Of a stretch of 64,000 nucleotides of DNA, positions 43,000 through 52,571 are shown piece by piece (positions within the stretch are counted from its first letter, which is position 1; each line of letters begins with the position of its first letter). Location: positions 1-64,000 of the forward strand of contig NZ_JABJVY010000015.1 in NCBI RefSeq assembly GCF_040750475.1. Direction: 5' to 3'. The stretch is from Amorphus sp040750475. Lineage in GTDB: Bacteria; Pseudomonadota; Alphaproteobacteria; Rhizobiales; Amorphaceae. The notes under the pieces were generated by a model that did not search any database, was not told the origin of the DNA, and saw nothing but the letters and a program-made list of their open reading frames with translations. Both the position numbers and the translations under genes were made by a program.

Positions 43000-45756
43000 A
43001 TGCTCGAGCCGGAGGTCATCGTTGCGGTCGCAGCCCTCTATCTCGGCGGACTGTTCCTGCTCGCCTTCGTGAGCGACCGGCGGGCGGAGCGCGGACGCAC
43101 CGGCTTCATCCGTTCTCCGATCGTCTACACCCTCTCGCTCGCCGTCTATTGCACCTCCTGGACCTTCTACGGGGCGGTCGGGTCGGCGGCGCGCAACGGC
43201 GTGGAATTCGCCACGATCTATATCGGGCCGACCTTCGTGTTCGTCGGCTGGTGGCTGCTTCTGCGCAAACTGGTCCGGATCTCGCGCAACCAGCAGCTCA
43301 CCTCCATCGCCGATTTCGTCTCCGCCCGCTACGGTAAGAGCTCGGCGATTTCCGCCGTCGTCACGCTGATTGCGATCGTGGCGATCGCACCTTACATCGC
43401 GCTGCAGCTCAAGGCCGTCGCCACCAGCTTCGAGGCGATCGCCCGGCCGTCCCCGTTTGCCGACGGCACGGCGCCGCGCCCCGGCTTTCTGAGCGACACC
43501 GGCTTCTGGGTTGCGGCCTGCATGGCGGCCTTCGTCATCCTGTTCGGCACCCGTAAGATCGGCGCCGACGAAAGCCATCCGGGCGTCGTGGCGGCGATCG
43601 CGTTCGAATCCATGGTCAAGTTGCTGGCGCTGGTCGGCGTCGGCGTTCTCGTTGTGGCCGGCCTCTCGGGCGAGGGGATGCCCGGCGTCTTCTCCGGCGA
43701 ATGGTCTCCCAAGGTCGCCCATCTCGCCACGCTCGCCCAATCCGACGAGACGCGCTGGATCGCGATCAGCTTTCTGTCGGCTGCGGCGATCGTCTGTCTG
43801 CCGCGCCAGTTCCAGGTGGCGGTGGTGGAGAACCAGGACGAGCGCCACCTGTTCACCGCCGCCTGGCTGTTCCCGCTCTATCTGCTGCTGATCAGCCTGT
43901 TCGTGGTGCCGATCGCGCTGGCCGGCATGACGCTGCTTCCCGTCGGCGCCAATCCGGATCTCTACGTGCTTACCGTGCCGCTCGCCGCCGGCTACGAGGA
44001 GCTGGCCATCCTCGCCTTCATCGGCGGGCTGTCGGCGGCGACCTCGATGGTGATCCTGTCATCGATCGCGCTGTCGATCATGATTTCCAACCATCTGATC
44101 ACGCCGCTTCTTCTGCGCACCCGGCTGATCGAGAGCACGTCCGACAGCGACCTCTCGCAGACGGTCTTATTCATCCGCCGCATTTCGATCGTCGCGATTC
44201 TGGCCCTCGGCTATCTCTATTATCGCACCACGGCGGGAGCAAACGGGCTTGCCTCCATCGGCCTGATCTCGTTCGTCGGCGTGGCGCAGTTCCTGCCGGC
44301 GCTGGTGGGCGGGATCTACTGGCGCCGGGCAACCCGCGACGGCGCGCTCTCTGGGCTCGTGATCGGCTTCGTAGTTTGGGCCTATACGCTGCTGGTGCCG
44401 AGCCTGGCAGCCGGCGGCTGGAATATCGGCTGGCTGGTGGAGCACGGCGTGTTCGATCTCGACGTGCTGCGGCCGACTGCGCTGTTCGGCCTCCACGGTT
44501 GGGATCCTCTTGTCCATTCGTTGTTCTGGAGCTTTGGCGCCAACCTGACGGCGTACATATTCGTGTCGATCTTTACATCCCAGTCGCCGATCGAGCGGCT
44601 GCAGAGCGCGCTGTTCGTGGATGTGTTCGACCGTTCTCCGGCGTCGGCGGAGCCGGTTCTGCCCCGTTCGGCGCGGGCGGAAGACCTCTACCGGCTGAGC
44701 GAGCGCATTCTTGGGGCGGAGCGTACGGCATCCGTGTTCGAAGCCCAGGCGATGCGCCAGGGGCGCCCCGGCCGCTTGCCGCTGCCGGACCCGCAATTCA
44801 TCGCGCTGGTCGAACGCCAGCTTGCCAGCGGCATCGGCGCCTCGTCGGCCGGGTTGATGGTGTCGCGGATTGCCAAGGGCGAGCCGATTGCCGTCGATAC
44901 CGTGATGGCGCTTCTCGACGAGACCCGCGAGGCGATCCGATATTCGCGCGAGCTGGAGCGCAAATCTGTCGAGCTGGAGCGGATCGCCGGCGAACTCCGC
45001 GATGCCAACGAAAAGCTTACCCAGCTCGACAAGATGAAGGACGACTTCTTAAGCCGCGTCAGCCATGAACTCCGGACGCCGATGACCTCGATCCGCTCCT
45101 TCGCCGAATTGCTTGTCCATGAGGACGGGCTCGACGAGGCGCGTGCCCAACGTTTCGTGGCGATCATCGATCAGGAGAGCCGGCGTCTCACCCGGCTTCT
45201 CGACGAGATCCTGGATCTCAACAGGATGGAAAGCGGCCAGATCAACTGGAACATGGAAACGATCGACGCCGCGCAGGTGCTGCAGGACGCGATCGCCGTC
45301 ATGACGGGGCTGGCCGAGCGTTGCGGGGTCCGGCTCACCTTCGTGCCGGTGACCTGGCCGGCCCACGTCGATGCCGATCCCGACCGGCTCAAGCAGGTGT
45401 TCGTGAACCTCTTGTCCAATGCGATCAAGTTCAACACATCCGCCGATCCCTTTGTGCGAATGTCGTTTTCGGTTCAGGATGGGCGCGTGGATTTTCGCAT
45501 TGTCGACAATGGGCCCGGCATCCCGTCGGAGGATCGCGCCCATCTCTTCACCAAGTTCTCCCGCGCCTGGAACGAGCGCGCCGGTGATGCCAAGGGAAGC
45601 GGCCTTGGGCTTGCGATTTCGCTGCAGATCATGCGGGTGTTCGGCGGCGATATCCGTCTGGTCTCGACCGGGCCCACCGGCTCGATTTTCTCTGTTACGT
45701 TACCGGTGTCGCACCGCCACACCCCCGGCCCGGAGATTGTCGACGCGGCGAAATAG
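43000..45756 (+). CDS. Hybrid sodium:solute symporter-histidine kinase (CrbS/CbrA-like)
   Basis: The 918-residue protein has an N-terminal SSF transporter domain with about 13 spans (residues 1-520; for example LSLAVYCTSWTFYGAVGSAA, ADFVSARYGKSSAISAVVTLIAIVAIAPYIALQLKAV, MVILSSIALSIMISNHL). A linker and coiled coil (610-685) lead to the kinase core: H-box SHELRTPMTSIRSFAELL with His689, N-box NLLSNAIKF, G1 DNGPGIPSED and G2 GSGLGLAIS. No receiver domain is fused. CrbS-type kinases control acetate/short-chain carboxylate use in other bacteria. It completes the regulator, receiver, small protein and kinase operon. Confidence 0.93.
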   Translation: MLEPEVIVAVAALYLGGLFLLAFVSDRRAERGRTGFIRSPIVYTLSLAVYCTSWTFYGAVGSAARNGVEFATIYIGPTFVFVGWWLLLRKLVRISRNQQLTSIADFVSARYGKSSAISAVVTLIAIVAIAPYIALQLKAVATSFEAIARPSPFADGTAPRPGFLSDTGFWVAACMAAFVILFGTRKIGADESHPGVVAAIAFESMVKLLALVGVGVLVVAGLSGEGMPGVFSGEWSPKVAHLATLAQSDETRWIAISFLSAAAIVCLPRQFQVAVVENQDERHLFTAAWLFPLYLLLISLFVVPIALAGMTLLPVGANPDLYVLTVPLAAGYEELAILAFIGGLSAATSMVILSSIALSIMISNHLITPLLLRTRLIESTSDSDLSQTVLFIRRISIVAILALGYLYYRTTAGANGLASIGLISFVGVAQFLPALVGGIYWRRATRDGALSGLVIGFVVWAYTLLVPSLAAGGWNIGWLVEHGVFDLDVLRPTALFGLHGWDPLVHSLFWSFGANLTAYIFVSIFTSQSPIERLQSALFVDVFDRSPASAEPVLPRSARAEDLYRLSERILGAERTASVFEAQAMRQGRPGRLPLPDPQFIALVERQLASGIGASSAGLMVSRIAKGEPIAVDTVMALLDETREAIRYSRELERKSVELERIAGELRDANEKLTQLDKMKDDFLSRVSHELRTPMTSIRSFAELLVHEDGLDEARAQRFVAIIDQESRRLTRLLDEILDLNRMESGQINWNMETIDAAQVLQDAIAVMTGLAERCGVRLTFVPVTWPAHVDADPDRLKQVFVNLLSNAIKFNTSADPFVRMSFSVQDGRVDFRIVDNGPGIPSEDRAHLFTKFSRAWNERAGDAKGSGLGLAISLQIMRVFGGDIRLVSTGPTGSIFSVTLPVSHRHTPGPEIVDAAK

Positions 45757-45766
45757 GGCAGTTTCA

Positions 45767-45789
45767 GGAAAAGCGGGACTCGGCTTTCC
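45767..45789. terminator. Weak stem-loop between convergent kinase and gph genes
   Basis: GGAAAAGC pairs with GGCTTTCC around an 8-base loop with one bulge, directly after the kinase stop. No T-run follows on the plus strand, so a terminator role is tentative. Confidence 0.35.
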
Positions 45790-45816
45790 GTAAGAAATTG
45801 CTTTGGGAAACAGCCG

Positions 45817-46500
45817 TCAGGCCGCCCAGGGGCGCGACAGCCGATCGACGGCCGCTTCCAGCTCTTCATAGTGGCTGATCAGGAGGTCGGGCCCGATCTC
45901 CTGCATCGGCACTTCGGTGTAGCCGAAATCCACGCCGATCACCGGCGTTGCGGCTGCCCGCGCCGTGTCGACGTCGGTGCGGGAGTCGCCGACCATGATC
46001 GCCCGATCGGCTTGGCCGCCGGCGCGTGCGATCGTGCGCAACAGATGGTTGGGGTTGGGCTTGGCGACCCCGAAGGTATCGGGGCCGGCAATGGTCTGGA
46101 ACCGGGCCGATAGGTCGAGCGCGTCGAGCAGTTTAACGGCCAGTGGCGCGCGCTTGTTGGTGCACACGGCGAACTGCCAGCCGGCGTCGGAAAGCCGGTC
46201 GAGCGCGTCCAGGAGGCCGGGATAGGGGTGGCTCGCGACCGCGATGTTGGCCTCGTAGTGGTCCAGGAACACCGCAAGCAGCCGGTCGACACGGGCGTCG
46301 GAGGCCGGTTCCTCGAGATCCTTCAAGGCTTGGACGATCATGGCGCGCGCACCGTGTCCGATCATCGAGCGGGCTCGAAAGACATCGGCGTGGGGCAAGC
46401 CTTCCAGCGCAAGGACGGTGTTGAGCGAGGCGGTCAGGTCCGGTGCGGTCTCGATCAGAGTTCCGTCGAGGTCGAACACCAGCAAGGAAGCGGCGGTCAT
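45817..46500 (-). CDS. Phosphoglycolate phosphatase-like HAD hydrolase
   Basis: The 227-residue HAD-superfamily protein has motif I FDLDGTLIET (nucleophile Asp), motif II region VCTNKR, and motif III/IV Lys and Asp pair AKPNPNHL and MVGDSRTDVDTARAA. The cap domain and size fit Gph, which dephosphorylates 2-phosphoglycolate. The ATG at 46500 follows a GGAG site. It is divergent from rpiA, a common alphaproteobacterial neighbour. Other small phosphate esters are possible substrates. Confidence 0.87.
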   Translation of the reverse strand: MTAASLLVFDLDGTLIETAPDLTASLNTVLALEGLPHADVFRARSMIGHGARAMIVQALKDLEEPASDARVDRLLAVFLDHYEANIAVASHPYPGLLDALDRLSDAGWQFAVCTNKRAPLAVKLLDALDLSARFQTIAGPDTFGVAKPNPNHLLRTIARAGGQADRAIMVGDSRTDVDTARAAATPVIGVDFGYTEVPMQEIGPDLLISHYEELEAAVDRLSRPWAA

Positions 46501-46723
46501 GTCTGGCTCCAGAGGGACGGGGTTTGTGGCTGCCATAGCAGGATCGGCCCATGCGCGCACCGTCTGCGAACGCTCGATTGGGCGAATGCAAATGGTGGAT
46601 GGGCGCCCCTCGGCGTGACGGATCGTGTTGACCTATGCTAAGGCCAGCGCGCCTCTTGCCACAGCTTTCCGGTTGTCTTTTGCATCCAGGCGGGCGTGGC
46701 GAGAAGCTATCGAGGATGAGGGC

Positions 46724-47434
46724 ATGAGCGGTCAGATTGATCCTGCGGCGATGAAAGAGCGTGCGGCGCACGCGGCGGTTAGCCATGTGGAGCGCGGCAT
46801 GCGCCTCGGTCTTGGCACGGGCTCGACGGCGGAAGCTTTCGTTCGCGGGCTGGCCGAGCGGGTCGCGGAAGGCCTGACGGTGGTGGGCGTCCCGACCTCC
46901 GAACGCACGGCGGCGTTGGCGCAGGAGCTGAAGATCCCGCTGTCCACTCTCGATGAGACGCCCGAGCTGGATCTGACGATCGACGGTGCCGACGAGATCG
47001 ATCCCAAGCTTCGCCTGATCAAGGGCGGCGGCGGGGCGCTGTTGCGGGAAAAGATCGTGGCGGCGGCATCCCATCAGATGTTGGTGATTGCGGATTCCTC
47101 CAAAAGGGTCGACGTCCTTGGGGCCTTTCCGTTACCGATCGAGGTGGTCCCGTTCGGATTGGGGGCTTCGGTGCGCGCTATTCGGGCTGCGGCCGATGCG
47201 CTCGAGCTTGCCGGGGAGCTGACCGTGCGCAAAGCGGCGGACGGCGGCGTGTTCGTGACGGATGGCGGACATGTGATCGTCGATGCCGCGTTCGGACGGA
47301 TTCCCGACCCGGAAGTGTTGGCCGATCGGCTGCTGCACATTCCCGGGGTCGTCGAGCACGGCCTGTTCATTGGCCTGGCCACGGGAGCCTTGATCGCCGG
47401 CGCGGATGAGGTCATTCACCTGTCCCAGGCATGA
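46724..47434 (+). CDS. rpiA: Ribose-5-phosphate isomerase A
   Basis: The 236-residue enzyme interconverts ribose 5-phosphate and ribulose 5-phosphate. It shows GLGTGSTAEAFVRGL, VPTSERTAALAQELKIP, LTIDGADEIDPKLRLIKGGGGALLREKIVA and the C-terminal PGVVEHGLFIGLA. The ATG at 46724 (MSGQIDPAAM) is chosen because GATGAGGG precedes it and the upstream 33 codons do not look conserved. Confidence 0.95.
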   Translation: MSGQIDPAAMKERAAHAAVSHVERGMRLGLGTGSTAEAFVRGLAERVAEGLTVVGVPTSERTAALAQELKIPLSTLDETPELDLTIDGADEIDPKLRLIKGGGGALLREKIVAAASHQMLVIADSSKRVDVLGAFPLPIEVVPFGLGASVRAIRAAADALELAGELTVRKAADGGVFVTDGGHVIVDAAFGRIPDPEVLADRLLHIPGVVEHGLFIGLATGALIAGADEVIHLSQA

Positions 47435-47693
47435 AGAGGGCGTTGTTCGGCCCATCGTGCGGCAGGCGGGGCGTATGAACCATGTGCTTCAATCTGTTGA
47501 CGCAATTTCCGACCAGAACCCGGTGCGATTTGTTCTAGATTGAGTCTGTGGTTGCCAATATGGGACGGGATGTAGAAGGGCACGGGCTGTCCCTCGCCAT
47601 CCCGCTCTTACGAATTGAGTTTCGATCGTGGTCGGAAGTGTCGGATCCCCAGGATCCACTCCGGCCTGATCCAGAAAAACGCGGAGAACGTTC

Positions 47694-48227
47694 ATGCGCT
47701 GTCTTAATTGGTGTCGAACCGCTGGCGCGGCACTTGCCATCGGCCTTCTCGTGGCCGGCGCCCCGTCGGTTCAGGCCCAGTCGCAGCAGGGAGAGCAGGA
47801 AGAAGCTCTGACGCCGCAGCATCTGAAGGCCGCCCGGCGCGCCATCGATGCCGCCCAGGTCTCGGAAGGCTTCGACCAGATCCTGCCGACCTTGGCCGAA
47901 CAGACCCAGACACTGTTCACGCGCAGCTACCCCTCTCTGACCGCCCAGATCGAGGAGACCACCACCCAGGTTGCTCTGGAAATGGCGCAGCGCCGCCCCC
48001 AACTCGATCGGACGGTCGAGGAAATCTGGGCGCGACGGTTCTCGGCCGACGAGCTGAACGAAATTGCCGACTTCTATCAGACGCCGACCGGCGAAAAGCT
48101 CGCCCGGCTGGGCCCGAGTATTTCGGCGCTCTCCATCGGCGCGTCGAAGCAGTGGGCGGATGCGATCTCCACCGAGATGGTGGAAGAGGTGCGCAAGCGG
48201 CTGAAGGCCCAAGGTCTCCCGCTTTGA
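47694..48227 (+). CDS. Periplasmic DUF2059-type protein
   Basis: The 177-residue protein has a signal peptide (MRCLNWCRTAGAALAIGLLVAGAPSVQA) and a helical mature region. It ends with the DUF2059-type pattern FSADELNEIADFYQTPTGEKLARLGPSI. The function of the family is unknown. A GGAG site precedes the ATG. It is 57 bases upstream of gor on the same strand and may be co-transcribed with it. Confidence 0.82.
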   Translation: MRCLNWCRTAGAALAIGLLVAGAPSVQAQSQQGEQEEALTPQHLKAARRAIDAAQVSEGFDQILPTLAEQTQTLFTRSYPSLTAQIEETTTQVALEMAQRRPQLDRTVEEIWARRFSADELNEIADFYQTPTGEKLARLGPSISALSIGASKQWADAISTEMVEEVRKRLKAQGLPL

Positions 48228-48283
48228 TCGTCTGACCGGTTGGCTGACCGGCGGAAGATGGCGCCCTCCGGTAAGAGGTGACG

Positions 48284-49672
48284 ATGTCCGAGTTCGACTA
48301 CGATTTGTTCGTGATCGGCGGCGGGTCCGGCGGCGTGCGCGCCGCCCGAATTGCCGCGCAGCACGGCGCCAAGGTGGCGCTCGCCGAGGAATATCGCTAC
48401 GGCGGCACCTGCGTCATCCGCGGCTGTGTGCCCAAGAAGCTCCTGGTCTACGCCTCTCAGTTTTCCGAGGCATTCGAGGATGCCGTCGGCTTCGGCTGGA
48501 GCGGGCTTGAAGGTGCGACCTTCGACTGGGCGACGCTGATTGCGAACAAGGATCGCGAGATCGGCCGCCTGGAAGGGGCCTATCTGGCGAACCTTGAGCG
48601 CGCGGGCGTTGCGGCAATCCGCAGCCGCGCCACGCTGGAAAGCCCGCATCGGGTGTTTCTGGAGGCGGAGGATCGTTCGGTCACGGCCAAGACGATCCTG
48701 ATCGCAACCGGAGGCCGGCCGAACATCGATCCGCGGCTGCCGGGTGTCGAGCACGTCATCACCTCCAACGAGGTCTTCCATCTGGAGACCTTGCCGGAGC
48801 GAGTGGTCGTTACGGGGGGCGGTTACATCGCGGTGGAGTTCGCCGGTATCCTGAATGGCCTCGGGGTCGAAACCACGCTGCTTTATCGCGGCGAGGAGAT
48901 CCTGCGCGGCTTCGACGACGATCTGAGGACGGCGCTTCACGCCGAAATGGAGCGCAAGGGCGTTAAGATCGTCTGCGGCGACGTGTTCGAGAAGATCGAG
49001 AAGACGGACGCCGGGTTGCTCGGCCACACCGCCGCGGGGCATGTCCTGGCCGCCGATCAGATCCTGTTCGCGATCGGGCGCAGTCCTAATACCAATGGTC
49101 TCGGGCTCGAATGCGCCGGGGTCACGACCGACGTCCACGGCGCGATCGTCGTGGACGAATGGTCGCGCACCTCGGTGCCGTCGATCTATGCCGTCGGCGA
49201 TGTCACCAACCGGATCAATCTCACGCCGGTGGCGATCCGCGAGGGTCACGCCTTCGCCGACACCGTATTCGGCGGTCGTCCGGTCAATGTCGATCACGAG
49301 ACCGTCGCGAGTGCCGTGTTTTCTCAGCCGGAGCTCGGTACGGTCGGCCTGACGGAGGTGGAGGCGCGCGCCGCCTTCCAGATCGTCGACGTCTATAAGA
49401 CGAACTTCCGGCCGATGCTGCATACGCTGTCGGGTCGCGAAGAGCGCATGCTGATGAAACTCGTCGTCGACGGAGAGACGGACCGCGTGCTGGGCGTTCA
49501 CGTCATGGGTCACGGCGCGGCGGAAATGGTCCAGGTCCTCGGCATCCTTCTGAAGAAGGGAGCGACCAAGGCCGACTTCGACGCCACCGTCGCGGTCCAT
49601 CCGACGGCGGCGGAAGAGCTCGTTACCATGCGCATGGCGCCGGAACGGTACGTTCGCGAAGCGGCGGAATGA
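48284..49672 (+). CDS. gor: Glutathione-disulfide reductase
   Basis: The 462-residue flavoenzyme reduces oxidised glutathione with NADPH. It shows the FAD motif VIGGGSGGVRAARIAA, the redox-active disulfide GGTCVIRGCVPKK, an NADPH-binding VVTGGGYIAVEFAGIL with the downstream YRGEEILRGFD, and the C-terminal dimer-interface catalytic His in VAVHPTAAEELVTMR. The ATG at 48284 follows AAGAGGTGA. The stop overlaps the next gene as ATGA. Confidence 0.95.
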   Translation: MSEFDYDLFVIGGGSGGVRAARIAAQHGAKVALAEEYRYGGTCVIRGCVPKKLLVYASQFSEAFEDAVGFGWSGLEGATFDWATLIANKDREIGRLEGAYLANLERAGVAAIRSRATLESPHRVFLEAEDRSVTAKTILIATGGRPNIDPRLPGVEHVITSNEVFHLETLPERVVVTGGGYIAVEFAGILNGLGVETTLLYRGEEILRGFDDDLRTALHAEMERKGVKIVCGDVFEKIEKTDAGLLGHTAAGHVLAADQILFAIGRSPNTNGLGLECAGVTTDVHGAIVVDEWSRTSVPSIYAVGDVTNRINLTPVAIREGHAFADTVFGGRPVNVDHETVASAVFSQPELGTVGLTEVEARAAFQIVDVYKTNFRPMLHTLSGREERMLMKLVVDGETDRVLGVHVMGHGAAEMVQVLGILLKKGATKADFDATVAVHPTAAEELVTMRMAPERYVREAAE

Positions 49673-50304
49673 ACGACCTGACGACGGGCCGACGCGGCTC
49701 AGAGGACGTTGGCGAGGTCTTTCACTATTTCGGGTACGGCTCGCTGGTGAATGCCGCAACACGGCCCCAGAGCCAGACGGTGATTCCCGCGCGGCTTACC
49801 GGCTATCGGCGGGCATGGCGCGTGACGTCGCGCCGCTCGCTGATGTCGGGAACGTGTTCGCTCACGATTGTTGCCGCGGAGCCGGGTGCGGTGGTGAAGG
49901 GCGTGCTTGCCCGAGAAGCGGTGGCGAGCCTGCCGACCCTCGACAGGCGCGAGCGTCACTACGACCGGCTAACCGTTGGGCGGGACCAGGTCGCACCGGA
50001 AACGTCCGACCGGCATCCGGGCGAAGCCTATGTCTACCGGGTCAAGCAGCGCCATGATCGTTATGGCGATCGCCGATTTCCGGTCCTGCAGAGCTATGTC
50101 GACTGCGTGTTGCAGGGCTATCTGAAGGTGTTTGGTGAGCAAGGTGTCGCCGATTTCATGGCGACCACCGATGGTTGGCATGTGCCGGTCCTCGATGATC
50201 GCGACGAGCCGCTCTATCCGCGTGCGCAGACCTTGACTGACGAGGAACGGACCTTGGTCGACGATGCGCTCTCGACGGCCGGTGCGGTCCGCTTTAACCG
50301 CTAA
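49669..50304 (+). CDS. Gamma-glutamylcyclotransferase-family protein
   Basis: The 211-residue protein has the cyclotransferase-fold start FHYFGYGSLVN (YGSx loop that binds the gamma-glutamyl group) and the region LPTLDRRERHYDRLTV containing the likely catalytic Glu. Its start overlaps the gor stop as ATGA, which ties it to glutathione turnover. The exact substrate (glutathione, gamma-glutamyl amino acids or gamma-glutamylamines) is not decided by sequence. It converges with the VIT1/CCC1-type gene, only 4 bases away. Confidence 0.83.
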   Translation: MNDLTTGRRGSEDVGEVFHYFGYGSLVNAATRPQSQTVIPARLTGYRRAWRVTSRRSLMSGTCSLTIVAAEPGAVVKGVLAREAVASLPTLDRRERHYDRLTVGRDQVAPETSDRHPGEAYVYRVKQRHDRYGDRRFPVLQSYVDCVLQGYLKVFGEQGVADFMATTDGWHVPVLDDRDEPLYPRAQTLTDEERTLVDDALSTAGAVRFNR

Positions 50305-50308
50305 ACCG

Positions 50309-51028
50309 TCAAAACAGCCGGGTCAGAAGATCGCCGGCGAGGAAGGCGACGCCGGCCGCGGTCAAGCCGATCGCGAAGGTCTCCAAGCCGCATCTGAGCC
50401 AGGAGCGGGTGGAAAAGCGGCTGCGCACCGATCCGATCGCGAAGAAGACGAGGGCGGTAAGTCCGGTTGCCGCCGAGGGCGCCTCGGGGATCGACAACAC
50501 GAACGGTGCCAGCGGCAGCGCTCCGCACAGACCGAAGGCGGCAAACGTCGCACCGGCGCTGCGTACCGGATCGGACTGCGTATTGGAGCGACCATATTCC
50601 TCCGCCAGCATGGTGTCGATCCAGACATCCTTGCGCTCGGTGATGAGGCTGACCAAGGTTTCCAGCTCTTCGCCCTGAAACCCCTTGTTTTGAAAGATCT
50701 GCCGGATCTCCTGGCGCTCGCCATCGGGAAAGAAGCGGATGTGGCGACGTTCCTGCTCAAGCAGGCGTCGATAATCCTCCCTTTCCGCGCGGGTTGCGGT
50801 ATAGTTGGCGGCGGCCATGGAGAAGCCGTCGGCGAACAGGTTTGCCGCGCCCAGCACGAGCAGCACCTGGGTGGAAAACTCGGCGCCGATCGCGCCGGCG
50901 ACGACGGCGAAGGTGGTCACGGTGCCATCGATGCCGCCATAGACCCAGTCGCGCAGATAGGACGCTTTCGGGCCGGCGGCGAGGCGGGCCTTGATGTCCG
51001 CTGGCTTGTGGCTGTGCTCGCCCTCCAC
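50309..51028 (-). CDS. VIT1/CCC1-family transporter-like protein
   Basis: The 239-residue membrane protein has the family start YLRDWVYGGIDGTVTTFAVVAGAIGA, the second helix LGAANLFADGFSMAAANYTATRAE, and the Glu-rich cytosolic metal-binding insert (EREDYRRLLEQERRHI ... ERKDVWIDTMLAEEYG). Three more helices follow. Relatives export Fe2+ or Mn2+ from the cytosol. The GTG at 51028 was chosen because AGGAG lies about 6 bases upstream. Confidence 0.85.
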   Translation of the reverse strand: MEGEHSHKPADIKARLAAGPKASYLRDWVYGGIDGTVTTFAVVAGAIGAEFSTQVLLVLGAANLFADGFSMAAANYTATRAEREDYRRLLEQERRHIRFFPDGERQEIRQIFQNKGFQGEELETLVSLITERKDVWIDTMLAEEYGRSNTQSDPVRSAGATFAAFGLCGALPLAPFVLSIPEAPSAATGLTALVFFAIGSVRSRFSTRSWLRCGLETFAIGLTAAGVAFLAGDLLTRLF

Positions 51029-51111
51029 CGGTGCTCCTGCGTGCTCTTGATCTTGTCGACGCCGGAGATCGCTGGACGGGTGGCCAAGAGACAACCGGCA
51101 TGTGTATAAGT

Positions 51112-51138
51112 GCCCCCCACTCGCGGAACGCGGGGGGC
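51112..51138. promoter_or_regulatory. GC-rich stem-loop in the leader of the DAHP synthase gene, hairpin 1
   Basis: GCCCCCC (51112-51118) pairs with GGGGGGC (51132-51138), and an inner GCG/CGC extends the stem. No T-run follows, so it is not a simple terminator. It lies about 50 bases before the start codon. Confidence 0.5.
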
Positions 51139-51150
51139 GAACGGAACGAC

Positions 51151-51166
51151 GCGCCGACGGCGGCGC
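51151..51166. promoter_or_regulatory. GC-rich stem-loop just upstream of the DAHP synthase start, hairpin 2
   Basis: GCGCCG and CGGCGC form a perfect 6-bp stem around an ACGG loop, 10-20 bases before the two candidate start codons. It could modulate ribosome access. No aromatic-amino-acid-rich leader peptide was found. Confidence 0.5.
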
Positions 51167-51185
51167 CTTATTTGGAATGATTACA

Positions 51186-52571
51186 ATGACTGAGACGTGG
51201 ACACCAGCATCCTGGCGATCGAAGCCGATCAAGCAGGTGCCCGAGTACCCGGACGAGGGGGCGCTCGCGGCGGCTGAGGACCGTCTCTCGACCTATCCTC
51301 CACTGGTATTTGCAGGCGAGGCGCGCCGGCTGAAAGCGGAGCTCGCCGGTGTCGCCGCAGGCAATGGTTTCCTGCTCCAGGGTGGCGACTGCGCGGAATC
51401 CTTCGCGGAGCATCACCCCGACACCATTCGCGACTTCTTCCGCGTCTTCCTTCAGATGGCGGTGGTGCTGACCTACGCGGCCGCCTCGCCGGTGACGAAG
51501 GTCGGCCGGATTGCTGGCCAGTTCGCTAAGCCGCGCTCGTCCAATACGGAGAAGCAGGGCGACCTGGAGCTTCCGAGCTACCGCGGCGATATCATCAATG
51601 ACATCGCCTTCACGCCGGAAAGCCGCACGCCGGACCCGGCGCGCCTGGAGATGGCCTACCGCCAGTCGGCGGCTACCTTGAATCTCCTGAGGGCGTTCGC
51701 CCAGGGCGGCTTCGCCAATCTCGACAACGTGCATCAGTGGATGCTGGGCTTTGTCACCGACAGCCCGCAGAGCCATCGATATCGTGTGATCGCGGACCGG
51801 ATTTCGGAATCTCTCTCGTTCATGCGGGCGTGCGGCATCGAGCCGGGCAACACGCCTCAACTCCGCTCGACGGATCTCTACACCAGCCACGAGGCGCTGC
51901 TGCTCGGCTACGAACAGGCGCTGACCCGGATCGATTCCACCACCGGCGAGTGGTACGCGACTTCCGGTCACATGCTGTGGATCGGCGACCGGACGCGCCA
52001 GCTCGATCACGCCCATATCGAATTCTGCCGCGGGGTGAAGAATCCGATTGGGCTGAAGTGCGGCCCGTCGATGTCGGCGGAGGAACTGGTCCGTCTGATC
52101 GAGACCCTCAACCCGCAAAACGAGCCGGGCCGGCTGACCCTGATCGTGCGCCAGGGTGCCGACAAGGTGATGGACAACCTGCCGGGCCTGATCCGCGCGG
52201 TCTCTCGGGAAGGGCGCAGCGTGGTGTGGTCGTGCGACCCGATGCACGGCAACACGGTCTCCATGAACGGCTACAAGACGCGGCCCTTCGAGCGGGTTCT
52301 GTCGGAGGTGGAAACCTTCTTCGCGGTCCATCGCGCGGAGGGAACCCATGCCGGCGGCATCCACATCGAGATGACCGGCAAGAACGTCACCGAGTGCACC
52401 GGTGGCGCGCGGGCTGTGACCGCGGAAACCCTCTCGGACCGCTATCACACCCATTGCGATCCGCGTCTGAACGCGGAGCAGGCAATCGAGCTTGCCTTCC
52501 TGATCGCGGAGAACCTGCGCAAGGAGCGGCTCGACCAGGGCTACCGTGCGCCGACGGTGGCCGCGGAGTAG
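51186..52571 (+). CDS. Class II 3-deoxy-7-phosphoheptulonate (DAHP) synthase
   Basis: The 461-residue enzyme condenses phosphoenolpyruvate and erythrose 4-phosphate, the first step of the shikimate pathway. Class II (plant/AroA-II) hallmarks are visible: PPLVFAGEARRLKAEL, FLLQGGDCAESF with the metal Cys, KVGRIAGQFAKPRS, GVKNPIGLKCGPSM, WSCDPMHGNT and GGIHIEMTGKNVTEC. The start is ATG at 51186 or, 9 bases earlier, ATG at 51177. Two GC-rich stem-loops lie in the leader. The gene is divergent from the VIT1/CCC1-type gene. Confidence 0.95.
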   Translation: MTETWTPASWRSKPIKQVPEYPDEGALAAAEDRLSTYPPLVFAGEARRLKAELAGVAAGNGFLLQGGDCAESFAEHHPDTIRDFFRVFLQMAVVLTYAAASPVTKVGRIAGQFAKPRSSNTEKQGDLELPSYRGDIINDIAFTPESRTPDPARLEMAYRQSAATLNLLRAFAQGGFANLDNVHQWMLGFVTDSPQSHRYRVIADRISESLSFMRACGIEPGNTPQLRSTDLYTSHEALLLGYEQALTRIDSTTGEWYATSGHMLWIGDRTRQLDHAHIEFCRGVKNPIGLKCGPSMSAEELVRLIETLNPQNEPGRLTLIVRQGADKVMDNLPGLIRAVSREGRSVVWSCDPMHGNTVSMNGYKTRPFERVLSEVETFFAVHRAEGTHAGGIHIEMTGKNVTECTGGARAVTAETLSDRYHTHCDPRLNAEQAIELAFLIAENLRKERLDQGYRAPTVAAE

